Source: RGIG8497 sp045593265
GTDB taxonomy: Bacteria > Bacillota > Clostridia > RGIG6154
Direction of reading: 5' to 3'
NCBI GenBank assembly: GCA_045593265.1
Contig: JAZNWH010000017.1
Location: 1-11,762, forward strand
Length of the DNA stretch: 11,762 nt
The notes under the pieces were generated by a model. The model searched no databases and was not told where the DNA came from. It was given only the letters and a program-made list of their open reading frames with translations. Of the stretch, positions 1-6,639 are shown piece by piece (position 1 is the first letter of the stretch; the number at the start of each line of letters is the position of its first letter). A program made the translations under genes and the position numbers.

Positions 1-768
1 GACAGGTTTGTGTTTTTAGGATTTAATACAAAAAGTCCTGCTATGCCAAAATCAGTAAGAAAGGCAATAGGCGGAAGTCTTGACAGGAAGAAAATTGTTG
101 AAAAGGATGTTTACGGAAAAGGAATGGCGGCTGAAATTTCCATTAACCCTGAAAGCTGGGTTATGGTAAAGGATGCAGGCAAAACTGCAGATAGCTATCC
201 TGAAGATTTTATGGAAGATGACGGATATGTTATAAAAGATGGTGTGTACCATAAAGACGAATTGAAGCTTACTTTGCGACTTTTGGTAAACATTGATAAT
301 GAGGAAAGGTGTGCACTTGCGGAAAGCATTGCATCAACCTTGAAAACTGCAGGATTTGATGTGGTTCTGGAAAAGGCGAGTTACGAAGAATATACGGCAA
401 AAATCGATGCTGATGATTTTGATATGTTTATCGGAGAAACAGAAGTGGGAAATAACTTGAATCCGGCAGCGATGCTTTCGGACAACAATTATTTCAACTT
501 TGACACAGTTAATTTAAAACCTATTTTGTCCCGAATTTACGGAATCAGCGATAAAGATGAATTAAAAACGCAAATAGGCGAGTTTGTTAATATGTTCTAT
601 ATTGACCCGCCGTATCTGCCCCTTTATTTCAAAACAGAAAGCGTAATCTACGGGTCTTATGTTTCGGGCATAGAAAAGCCTGTGAGCTTTGATCCATATA
701 AATGCATAGAAAAATGGTATTTCTATGATAAAGACGGAAAGGAAAATAAGGAAGCTACTAATGAATGA
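1..768 (+). CDS. Family-5 (DppA/OppA-like) ABC transporter solute-binding protein, 3' part only
   Basis: This is the C-terminal part of an extracytoplasmic solute-binding protein of the SBP_bac_5 family, which binds peptides, nickel chelates or other small solutes and hands them to an ABC permease. The frame is open from base 1 and starts within DRFVFLGFNTKSPA. This resembles the family's conserved 'fLgfNt..pP' segment, followed by the usual 'VRKAIGGSLDRKKIV', so the true start lies upstream of the window and the GTG at 10 is not a start. The C-terminus carries the typical 'DPPYLPLYFKTESVIYG' and a final aromatic 'IEKWYFYDKDG'. The signal peptide or lipobox is outside the window. The stop overlaps the next gene by 8 bases, which suggests co-transcription and coupling. 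No permease or ATPase gene follows, so partners are either upstream or elsewhere. The substrate cannot be read from this fragment. Confidence 0.85.
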   Translation, partial: DRFVFLGFNTKSPAMPKSVRKAIGGSLDRKKIVEKDVYGKGMAAEISINPESWVMVKDAGKTADSYPEDFMEDDGYVIKDGVYHKDELKLTLRLLVNIDNEERCALAESIASTLKTAGFDVVLEKASYEEYTAKIDADDFDMFIGETEVGNNLNPAAMLSDNNYFNFDTVNLKPILSRIYGISDKDELKTQIGEFVNMFYIDPPYLPLYFKTESVIYGSYVSGIEKPVSFDPYKCIEKWYFYDKDGKENKEATNE

Positions 769-1618
769 TATTATTAAAAATATCGGAGAAAAAAGTAAAG
801 TCTTAAGTAAGAGTCAAAAAAAGATTGCTGAATACATCCTCTCAAAATGCGATAAAGCGGCGTATATGACAGCCGGTCGCTTGTCTAAAGATGTAGGTGT
901 CAGCGAATCTACGGTGGTAAGATTTGCCTGCGAAATGGGATATGAAGGATACCCGGAATTTCAGAAGGCATTAAAAGACTATGTAAAGGGTCAGCTTACA
1001 ACTGCGCAAAGAATGGAGCTTGCCTATGAAAAAATGGGAAGCGGAGATGTTTTGGCAAGCACGCTAAAAGCGGATATAGGCTACATTGAAAAGACCCTTG
1101 ATACTATTGACAGAAAGCAGTTTGAAAAAGCAGCAGATGCTATATCTCAGGCAGATAAGATATATGTAACGGGTGTGCGAAGTGCTAAAGGACTTGCAGA
1201 GTTTTTAAAGTTTTACCTCCAGCTTATATTTGATAATGTGTATATGATAAATGCATCAGGCGGTGACCTTTTTGAGCAGATTCTAAATGTAGGTAAGAAT
1301 GATGTTGTAATAGGAATAAGCTTTCCAAGATACTCAAAAAGCACTTTAAAAGCACTTTCCTATGCAAAAAATGGCGGTGCTACTGTAATTGGTATAACCG
1401 ACAGCGAGAACTCACCTGTTGCAATTGAATCAGATATTTGCCTTATTTCAAGAAGTGACACAACATCTTTTGTGGATTCCCTTGTGGCACCGCTTAGTGT
1501 TATAAATGCACTTGTTGCAGCGGTTGGAATAAAAAACCGCGAAAAAATGCAGAAGAACCTGGAGAAGCTTGAGCAAATCTGGGAAGAATATGAGGTATAT
1601 GATAAAAATGACGGATAA
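761..1618 (+). CDS. RpiR/MurR-family transcriptional regulator (HTH_6 + SIS)
   Basis: A 285-residue regulator of the RpiR family. The N-terminal 75 or so residues form the HTH_6 domain: 'LSKSQKKIAEYIL', then 'AGRLSKDVGVSESTVVRFAC' around residues 38-57, then 'GYEGYPEFQKAL', a classic RpiR pattern. A linker leads to a SIS sugar-phosphate-binding domain at about 110-250, with 'IYVTGVRSAKGLAEFL' and 'DVVIGISFPRYSKSTL' matching the phosphosugar-binding loops. Such proteins sense phosphorylated sugars or amino sugars and control catabolic or cell-wall recycling genes. I chose ATG 761 over the upstream in-frame ATG 725 because 725 lies well inside the preceding gene, while 761 has AGGAAG a few bases upstream and opens directly with the HTH domain. 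It overlaps the solute-binding gene by 8 bases and may regulate that transporter. The effector is unknown. Confidence 0.9.
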   Translation: MNDIIKNIGEKSKVLSKSQKKIAEYILSKCDKAAYMTAGRLSKDVGVSESTVVRFACEMGYEGYPEFQKALKDYVKGQLTTAQRMELAYEKMGSGDVLASTLKADIGYIEKTLDTIDRKQFEKAADAISQADKIYVTGVRSAKGLAEFLKFYLQLIFDNVYMINASGGDLFEQILNVGKNDVVIGISFPRYSKSTLKALSYAKNGGATVIGITDSENSPVAIESDICLISRSDTTSFVDSLVAPLSVINALVAAVGIKNREKMQKNLEKLEQIWEEYEVYDKNDG

Positions 1619-2825
1619 AACGGTAGTTGTAATAGGCGGAGGCCCTGCAGGGATGATTGCCTGTGGAAGACTTAAAGACCGAGTCTGCAAAGTCATATTA
1701 ATAGAGAAAAACCCTATGCTTGGAAAAAAGCTTAGGATAACCGGCAAGGGCAGATGCAATATTACCAATATTGCAGACATTGAGGATATTATGACTAATA
1801 TCCCTACCAACAGTCGATTTTTGTATAGTGCTTTATATAGCTTTACAAATGACGATGTCATAAACCTTTTAAATGACCTTGGGGTAAAAACAAAGGTGGA
1901 GCGTGGCGGAAGAGTATTCCCGGAAAGTGACAGTGCACGAGATGTTGCAGAGGCACTTAAAAAATATGCTTTGGGAAAAAATGTTACACTCCTTAGAGAA
2001 AAAGCCACAGGGATTATGGTGGCAGACGGAAAAGTATGTGGCGTAAAGTGTGGTAATAAGGAAATAAAGGCGGACAGCGTAATCGTGGCAACAGGCGGTG
2101 TTTCCTATCCGCTTACCGGCTCAACAGGAGATGGATACCGGTTTGCAGAAAAGGTGGGTCATACTGTAATAAGCCCAAAACCGTCTTTAGTACCGCTTGA
2201 AACAAAAGAGAAATGGGTTAAGGAGGTTATGGGTCTTTCCCTTAAAAATGTAGAGCTGACCCTTTGGAGCGGTGATAAGAAGATATACACCGACTTTGGC
2301 GAAATGCTTTTTACCCATTTTGGTGTATCGGGACCTATTGTTTTGTCTGCATCCTGTCACTTAAAAAAGGCAAAAGATGCCAAGATAACCATTGACTTAA
2401 AGCCTGCTCTTTCAGAAGAACAGCTTGATAAGCGAATACTTCGTGATTTTGAAGCGGCAGGCAAAAAACATTTGCAAAATTCTTTGGATGAACTCTTGCC
2501 GAAAGCGTTAATTCCTGTTATAATAAAAGGAGCGGGGCTTGATCCGCATAAAGAGGTTTGCAACATTACAAAAGCGGAAAGATGCAGGCTTCTCGCCATA
2601 ATGAAAAAGCTGACCTTATATGTTACCGGAACACGACCGGTTGAAGAGGCAATTATTACATCAGGCGGAATCAAGGTTTCTGAAATAAATCCGTCTACTA
2701 TGGAATCAAAACTTGTTTCAGGACTCTTCTTTGCCGGCGAAGTCATTGATGTTGATGCGTATACCGGTGGATTTAATTTACAGATTGCATATTCTACGGG
2801 ATACTTGGCCGGAGAAAATGCATAG
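1599..2825 (+). CDS. HI0933/BaiN-type NAD(P)/FAD-dependent oxidoreductase
   Basis: A flavoprotein of about 408 residues in the HI0933/YhiN/BaiN family, variously annotated as aminoacetone oxidase-like or NAD(P)/FAD-dependent oxidoreductase. The natural reaction of most members is not established. The N-terminal Rossmann fold shows 'VVVIGGGPAGMIACG' with the adenine-ribose acidic residue in 'LIEKN'. The family signature 'GKKLRITGKGRCNITN' follows at about residues 42-57, then 'VIVATGGVSYPLTGSTGDGY'. The C-terminal FAD motif 'GLFFAGEVIDVDAYTGGF' is present with 'NLQIAYSTGYLAG'. The start is uncertain: in-frame ATGs at 1590, 1599 and 1608 all lie inside the end of the rpiR gene, near GGGAAG (1581) and GAGG (1592), and none has ideal spacing. 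All give a complete FAD domain. The gene stops 9 bases before cmk. Position directly upstream of cmk is common in Clostridia. Confidence 0.88.
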   Translation: MIKMTDKTVVVIGGGPAGMIACGRLKDRVCKVILIEKNPMLGKKLRITGKGRCNITNIADIEDIMTNIPTNSRFLYSALYSFTNDDVINLLNDLGVKTKVERGGRVFPESDSARDVAEALKKYALGKNVTLLREKATGIMVADGKVCGVKCGNKEIKADSVIVATGGVSYPLTGSTGDGYRFAEKVGHTVISPKPSLVPLETKEKWVKEVMGLSLKNVELTLWSGDKKIYTDFGEMLFTHFGVSGPIVLSASCHLKKAKDAKITIDLKPALSEEQLDKRILRDFEAAGKKHLQNSLDELLPKALIPVIIKGAGLDPHKEVCNITKAERCRLLAIMKKLTLYVTGTRPVEEAIITSGGIKVSEINPSTMESKLVSGLFFAGEVIDVDAYTGGFNLQIAYSTGYLAGENA

Positions 2826-2834
2826 GAGGAAAAT

Positions 2835-3494
2835 ATGAAAGTAGCCATTGACGGACCTGCAGGAGCAGGCAAAAGCTCTATCGCAAAGGCCGTTTCAAAA
2901 AAGCTTGGTTTTGTGTATATAGATACAGGAGCGATGTATCGTGCAGTTGCGGTTTATGCAATTGAAAATGGTATAGAAATCAAGGAAGAAAACTTTACTA
3001 AGGAAGTACTTGACGAAATTAAAATTGATATAACATACGAAGACGGAACACAGAAAATTTTCCTTTTGGGAAAAGATGTATCAGAGCGTATCAGAGAAGC
3101 AGATGTAAGTATCGGCGCATCAAATGTGGCGGTAATTCCTGCCGTAAGACTTAAGCTTGTAGAGCTTCAGAGAAGCTTAGCTGAAAAGACTTCTGTTATA
3201 ATGGACGGAAGAGATATAGGAACCTATGTTCTTCCTGATGCAGAGGTTAAAATCTATTTAACGGCATCATCCGATGTCCGTGCAAAAAGACGCCTTTTGG
3301 AAATGAAAGAAAAAGGTATGGAAGCGGACTTTGAAACAGTTAAGCGGGATATTGAATATCGTGACAAAAATGATTCACAGCGCGAATTTGCACCGCTTCG
3401 CAAGGCAGAAGATGCGGTTTTGGTTGATACATCCGATATGACTATAGAAGAAGTTATTGACAGAATAACTGAAATTATCAGGGAGGAAAAGTAA
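2835..3494 (+). CDS. cmk: (d)CMP kinase (cytidylate kinase)
   Basis: Cytidylate kinase phosphorylates CMP and dCMP to the diphosphates using ATP, in cytosolic pyrimidine salvage and the turnover of CMP released by lipid and RNA metabolism. The 219-residue length is normal for bacterial Cmk. The N-terminus is diagnostic: P-loop 'GPAGAGKSS' at residues 7-15, then 'GFVYIDTGAMYRAVAVYA' at 25-42. The CMP-binding 'DGRDIGTYVLPDAEVKIYL' begins at 124, and a LID-like arginine-rich stretch 'YRDKNDSQREFAPL' occurs near 184. The ATG follows an AGGAGG (2826-2831) with short but adequate spacing. It sits 9 bases after the flavoprotein gene and abuts plsC with no gap, so it is clearly part of the same operon. 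Confidence 0.97.
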   Translation: MKVAIDGPAGAGKSSIAKAVSKKLGFVYIDTGAMYRAVAVYAIENGIEIKEENFTKEVLDEIKIDITYEDGTQKIFLLGKDVSERIREADVSIGASNVAVIPAVRLKLVELQRSLAEKTSVIMDGRDIGTYVLPDAEVKIYLTASSDVRAKRRLLEMKEKGMEADFETVKRDIEYRDKNDSQREFAPLRKAEDAVLVDTSDMTIEEVIDRITEIIREEK

Positions 3495-4064
3495 GTGCTT
3501 TATTCTTTTGTAAAAATATTGTGTAAAATAATTCTGTCCCTGCTTTTTGGAATAAAAACAGTTGGCAAGGAAAATGTTATTGAAAACGGAGCAATCCTTG
3601 CTGCCAACCATAGAAGTAATTGGGACCCGCTGGCTATTTTAGCTACTTGCCCAAGACAGCTTGCGTTTATGGGAAAGAAAGAACTTTTTAAGTTTAAGCC
3701 GTTTGGTGCAATATTAAGAAGGCTGGGCGTTTTCCCTGTAAACAGAGGAAAAGGGGATATTGGAGCGGTAAAAACAGCTCTTACAATTTTAAAACAGGAA
3801 CAAGCTATGATGATGTTTCCTGAAGGAAAGAGAATGAAAGACGGAAAAAGAGGCGAAGCAAAGCCTGGAGTTGCAATGCTTGCGACTCATGCAAAAGTTC
3901 CGGTTGTTCCAATTAAGATTGACGCTACATATAAAATATTTAAAAAGATTACAGTGAGCTATGGTGAGCCGATTTATCTTGATGAATATTATGATGAAAA
4001 GCTTACAGTAGAAAAGATGCAGGCTTTAAGTGAATCCATAATGGACAAAATTTTTGCACTTTAA
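3495..4064 (+). CDS. plsC: 1-acyl-sn-glycerol-3-phosphate acyltransferase, PlsC family
   Basis: A 189-residue, compact PlsC/LPLAT acyltransferase. The family transfers an acyl chain to the sn-2 position of lysophosphatidic acid at the inner face of the membrane in phospholipid synthesis. The catalytic HX4D motif is 'HRSNWD' (residues 39-44). The glycerophosphate-binding 'FPEGKR' is at 108-113 and 'FPVNRGKGD' (80-88) is the usual middle block. A hydrophobic N-terminal stretch (about residues 5-20) would associate it with the membrane. The start is GTG, which begins immediately after the cmk TAA, with GGGAGG at 3481-3486 eight bases upstream, so translation is probably coupled to cmk. The cmk-plsC-ispH order is typical of Clostridia. 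Specificity for lysophosphatidate rather than another acceptor is assumed from the family. Confidence 0.92.
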   Translation: MLYSFVKILCKIILSLLFGIKTVGKENVIENGAILAANHRSNWDPLAILATCPRQLAFMGKKELFKFKPFGAILRRLGVFPVNRGKGDIGAVKTALTILKQEQAMMMFPEGKRMKDGKRGEAKPGVAMLATHAKVPVVPIKIDATYKIFKKITVSYGEPIYLDEYYDEKLTVEKMQALSESIMDKIFAL

Positions 4065-4106
4065 TAGAATAGAGCTACATAATTTTCTTTGTTTAGGAGA
4101 TAGAAA

Positions 4107-6197
4107 ATGATAGAAATAGCAAAAACCGCAGGCTTTTGCTACGGCGTAAAACGAGCGGTGGACAAGGTTTATGAGGCGGTAGAAAAAGGACAGAAAATTG
4201 CCACATTAGGACCTATAATTCATAACAGACAAGTGGTGGAAGACCTTGAAAGCAAAGGAGTTTTTGCATACAACGATATTGCAGAGATTCCTCAGGATAC
4301 CGCAGTTGTAATCCGTACTCACGGCGTTAAAAAATCTGTTATAGATGCACTTTCGGGAAGAGAATATATTGACTTAACCTGCCCGTTTGTTGCAAAAATC
4401 CATAAAATTGTAAAGGAACACCATGAAAAAGGCTACACAATCCTTATCGTTGGTGATGAAAAACACCCAGAAGTTATGGGTATAAACGGCTGGTGCGAAG
4501 ATTCTGCAATCATAACTTATGACGAGAATTTTACTATGCCGTCAGAATATGTAGAAAAGGACATTTGTATTGTGGCACAAACGACAATAAATAAAAATGT
4601 TTTTGTGCAAATCGTACAAAATGTCAAAAACGCTTGCAAAAGGGTACTAGTTTTTGATACAATATGTAGTGCTACGAAAGATAGACAAGAAGAGGCATAT
4701 ACATTATCAGCAAGGTCTGATATTATGCTTGTAATCGGCGGAAAGATGAGCTCAAATACAAAGAAGCTTTTTGATATTTCCAAGGAAGTTTGCGCCGAAA
4801 CTTATTTTATTGAAACTTTTGAGGATATTCCTCAGAGTATATATTTAAAAAATAAAAAGATAGGTATTACAGCAGGAGCATCAACTCCGGCATGTACTAT
4901 CGAGGAGGTTTTCACAACGATGGATGAAAAAATGAGAAACGAAGAGTCTTTCGCGGAGCTATTTGCTCAGTACGAAAGCAAAACTTTAAATAATGGAGAT
5001 ATTGTTGACGCAACAGTTGTTGAAGTGCGTAACACTGAGGTCATTGTTGACCTTGGCGGATTTAAATACAATGGTCAATTGTCAGCTGATCAGTTATCAG
5101 ATGATCCGTATTTAAAGGCATCTGACATTGTTAAGCCAGGCGATGTAATCAAGGTTTATGTTGTTGGCGTAAACGATGCAGAAGGTAAGGTTGTACTTTC
5201 AAGAAAGAAGCTTGTTCAGATGGAAAGCTGGAACAAGATTAAGGAATCTTATGAAAATAAGGAAGTTCTTGACGGTAAGATTATTAAGGTTGTTCGTGGT
5301 GGCGTTATTGCTCTTGCAAACGATGCACAGGTATTCATCCCTGCTCGTCAGGCATCACTTCGTTTCGTAAGTGATTTAGAGTCACTTCTAGGCGAAAATG
5401 TTAAGCTAAGACTTACAGAAATTGATGACAGAAGAAAACGCGTTGTTGGTTCTGTAAGAGTTCTTTTAGAAGAAGAAAGAAAAGCTGTTATGGACAAGTT
5501 CTGGGCTGATGTTGAAGTTGGTAAGGAATACACAGGTACAGTAAAGTCACTAACATCATTCGGTGCATTTGTTGACATCGGCGGTGTTGACGGTCTTGTT
5601 CACATTTCAGAGCTTACATGGAATAAGATTAAGCACCCATCAGAAGTTGTTAAAGAAGGCGATGTACTTACTGTTTATATTAAGGACATCAATGAAGAAA
5701 CAAAGAAGATTTCTTTAGGATACAAAAAGGCTGAAGATAATCCTTGGGTTATCGCAAAAGCAAAGATCAACATGGGCGATGTTGTTAAGTGTAAGATTGT
5801 TCGCATGATGCCATTCGGTGCATTTGCTGAAATCATGCCAAATGTTGACGGTCTTATCCACATTTCACAGATTGCTGACAGAAGAATCGGCAAGCCTGAA
5901 GATGTTCTTGAAATTGGTCAGGAAGTTGAAGCGAAGGTTGTTGAACTTGATTGGGAAACAAACAAGATCAGCCTTTCAATCAGAGCTTTAATCGAGCCAA
6001 AGGTAGAAGAAAAGGTTGAAGAGGAAGCTCCAGTTGAAGCTCCTGCAGAACCGGTTGCTGACGAAGTTCCTGTTGATATCGAAAAGTTTATCGCAGAAGA
6101 AGCTGCTCAGGAAGCTGCTGAAGAAGTAGTTGAAGAACCAGTTGAAGAACCAGCAGAAGCTCCAGTTGAAGAAGCTGTAGAAGCAACAGAAGAATAA
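4107..6197 (+). CDS. ispH-rpsA: Bifunctional HMBPP reductase (IspH) / 30S ribosomal protein S1 fusion
   Basis: A 696-residue fusion known from Clostridia. Residues 1 to about 280 are IspH (LytB), the iron-sulfur enzyme that reduces HMBPP to IPP and DMAPP in the last MEP-pathway step. Cluster cysteines are C11 ('AGFCYGVKRA'), C92 ('DLTCPF') and C187 ('DTICSATKDRQ'). Substrate histidines lie in 'IIHNRQ' (H39), 'RTHGV' (H72) and 'EKHPEVMG' (H120, catalytic E122), with 'SSNT' at 215-218. Residues about 296-627 carry four S1 RNA-binding repeats (about 296-366, 385-452, 472-541, 557-627). Repeats 3 and 4 are the most canonical, with 'SFGAFVDIGGVDGLVHISEL' and 'FGAFAEIMPNVDGLIHIS'. The tail (630-696) is acidic and rich in Glu, Ala, Val and Pro. 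The ATG has AGGAG (4095-4099) seven bases upstream. Lysine codons switch from mostly AAA in IspH to mostly AAG in S1. The terminator follows directly. Confidence 0.97.
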   Translation: MIEIAKTAGFCYGVKRAVDKVYEAVEKGQKIATLGPIIHNRQVVEDLESKGVFAYNDIAEIPQDTAVVIRTHGVKKSVIDALSGREYIDLTCPFVAKIHKIVKEHHEKGYTILIVGDEKHPEVMGINGWCEDSAIITYDENFTMPSEYVEKDICIVAQTTINKNVFVQIVQNVKNACKRVLVFDTICSATKDRQEEAYTLSARSDIMLVIGGKMSSNTKKLFDISKEVCAETYFIETFEDIPQSIYLKNKKIGITAGASTPACTIEEVFTTMDEKMRNEESFAELFAQYESKTLNNGDIVDATVVEVRNTEVIVDLGGFKYNGQLSADQLSDDPYLKASDIVKPGDVIKVYVVGVNDAEGKVVLSRKKLVQMESWNKIKESYENKEVLDGKIIKVVRGGVIALANDAQVFIPARQASLRFVSDLESLLGENVKLRLTEIDDRRKRVVGSVRVLLEEERKAVMDKFWADVEVGKEYTGTVKSLTSFGAFVDIGGVDGLVHISELTWNKIKHPSEVVKEGDVLTVYIKDINEETKKISLGYKKAEDNPWVIAKAKINMGDVVKCKIVRMMPFGAFAEIMPNVDGLIHISQIADRRIGKPEDVLEIGQEVEAKVVELDWETNKISLSIRALIEPKVEEKVEEEAPVEAPAEPVADEVPVDIEKFIAEEAAQEAAEEVVEEPVEEPAEAPVEEAVEATEE
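4902..4922 (+). promoter_or_regulatory. Possible internal Shine-Dalgarno and in-frame ATG for stand-alone S1
   Basis: Within the fusion gene, GAGGAGG (4902-4908) precedes ATG 4920-4922 by 11 bases. That ATG is codon 272, in frame, at the IspH/S1 junction, so initiation there would give an S1 protein of 425 residues without IspH. The caution is that GAGGAG encodes the Glu-Glu of the conserved IspH C-terminal 'IEEV', so the match may be incidental. However, this gene usually writes Glu as GAA. Confidence 0.35.
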
Positions 6198-6203
6198 TGA
6201 ATT

Positions 6204-6231
6204 AACTCCCCTTGTTAAAAGGGGAGTTTTT
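6204..6231 (+). terminator. Intrinsic terminator of the cmk-plsC-ispH-rpsA operon
   Basis: The arms AACTCCCCTT (6204-6213) and AAGGGGAGTT (6219-6228) pair perfectly over 10 bp around the 5-base loop GTTAA, and the 3' side runs into TTTTT (6227-6231). It begins 7 bases after the stop codon of the fusion gene. The AT-rich outer pairs and AA before the stem could also allow weaker function on the other strand. Confidence 0.92.
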
Positions 6232-6261
6232 GTATGGGAAATTTAGTAATGAGAAGTTGTA

Positions 6262-6283
6262 GGGAACGGATCTGCTCGTTCCG
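6262..6283. repeat. Palindromic intergenic repeat (single copy seen)
   Basis: GGAACG (6263-6268) and CGTTCC (6277-6282) form a 6-bp GC-rich stem around an 8-base centre, within 'gtaGGGAACG...CGTTCCGg'. It is more GC-rich than its surroundings and lacks a T-run, so it is not a terminator. It resembles the dispersed short palindromes found between genes in many clostridial genomes. Only one copy is in this window, so its repeat status is inferred. Confidence 0.4.
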
Positions 6284-6317
6284 GTTTGGTGGCGAATTTG
6301 TAAAAATAATTTAACCA

Positions 6318-6346
6318 TTGTATTTTCAGGAAATATGTGCTATAAT
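6318..6346 (+). promoter_or_regulatory. Extended -10 promoter ahead of the recombinase module
   Basis: A perfect TATAAT (6341-6346) is preceded by TGC, giving the extended -10 TGCTATAAT. A weak -35 TTGTAT (6318-6323) lies at the ideal 17-base spacing. Transcription would start near 6353, beyond the ribosomal-protein operon's terminator, and would read the short ORF at 6374 and the recombinase genes. Confidence 0.65.
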
Positions 6347-6367
6347 TAATTAACATATTTAATTAAC
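6346..6367. promoter_or_regulatory. Direct repeat of TTAATTAAC over the start point (operator candidate)
   Basis: TTAATTAAC occurs at 6346-6354 and again at 6359-6367, 13 bases apart, overlapping the end of the -10 and the expected transcription start. The core TTAATTAA is itself a perfect palindrome. The position fits a repressor site, but the motif is pure A/T except its last base, so chance is a real possibility in this AT-rich stretch. Confidence 0.3.
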
Positions 6368-6373
6368 CTGAGA

Positions 6374-6469
6374 ATGAATAGGTTTAGAATGAATTTGAGT
6401 GAAATTGAACAAAAGGAGTGGTCGGAAATAGAGAAATTGCACAAGGACAATAGTGATTATGAAGGTTGA
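6374..6469 (+). CDS. Possible 31-residue leader or small protein
   Basis: ATG 6374 opens a 31-codon frame ending at TGA 6467-6469, encoding a very hydrophilic, Glu/Lys-rich peptide that begins MNRFRMNLSEIEQ. It lies about 20 bases downstream of the predicted transcription start and ahead of the hairpin at 6523. There is only a poor Shine-Dalgarno (CTGAG two bases from the ATG), and a second ATG at 6389 is no better placed. It has no recognisable family. I list it because it fills the interval between a good promoter and a terminator-like hairpin, the arrangement of a leader peptide or a small phage-type regulator. It may equally be non-coding. Confidence 0.22.
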   Translation: MNRFRMNLSEIEQKEWSEIEKLHKDNSDYEG

Positions 6470-6522
6470 AAAAAGTGTTTAAATATGAGTATGCTTAACT
6501 TTTAAAAATTAATATAAAATTG

Positions 6523-6559
6523 AAAAACACATTTTGAGTGAAATCAAGATGTGTTTTTT
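6523..6559 (+). terminator. Terminator-like hairpin (attenuator candidate) before the recombinase genes
   Basis: Arms 6523-6537 and 6544-6558 pair over 15 bp (one G-U) around the loop GTGAAA. The core is CACATTTTGA against TCAAGATGTG, flanked by an A-run that pairs with the trailing T-run (6554-6559). It lies about 170 bases downstream of the promoter at 6318-6346 and just upstream of the Shine-Dalgarno sites of the recombinase-domain gene. It could terminate the short leader transcript or regulate read-through. The symmetrical A and T runs mean it could work on both strands. Confidence 0.6.
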
Positions 6560-6639
6560 GTTTGTGCAAAGGAGGGATAGTTGTGAGAAAAATGTTAAAG
6601 AATCGCTTTAAAAATAGTGTTAATAAGGAGGTTGATGAG

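Noticed and set aside
1448..2008. Long open frames on the minus strand opposite rpiR, the flavoprotein gene, ispH-rpsA and the recombinases.
   Set aside because: They have no plausible ribosome binding sites or recognisable domains, and lie opposite strongly supported genes whose codon bias produces them.
5176..5370. A + strand frame in another phase within the S1 half of the fusion gene.
   Set aside because: It is wholly inside conserved S1 repeats and its translation is low-complexity Arg/Leu-rich with no family resemblance.
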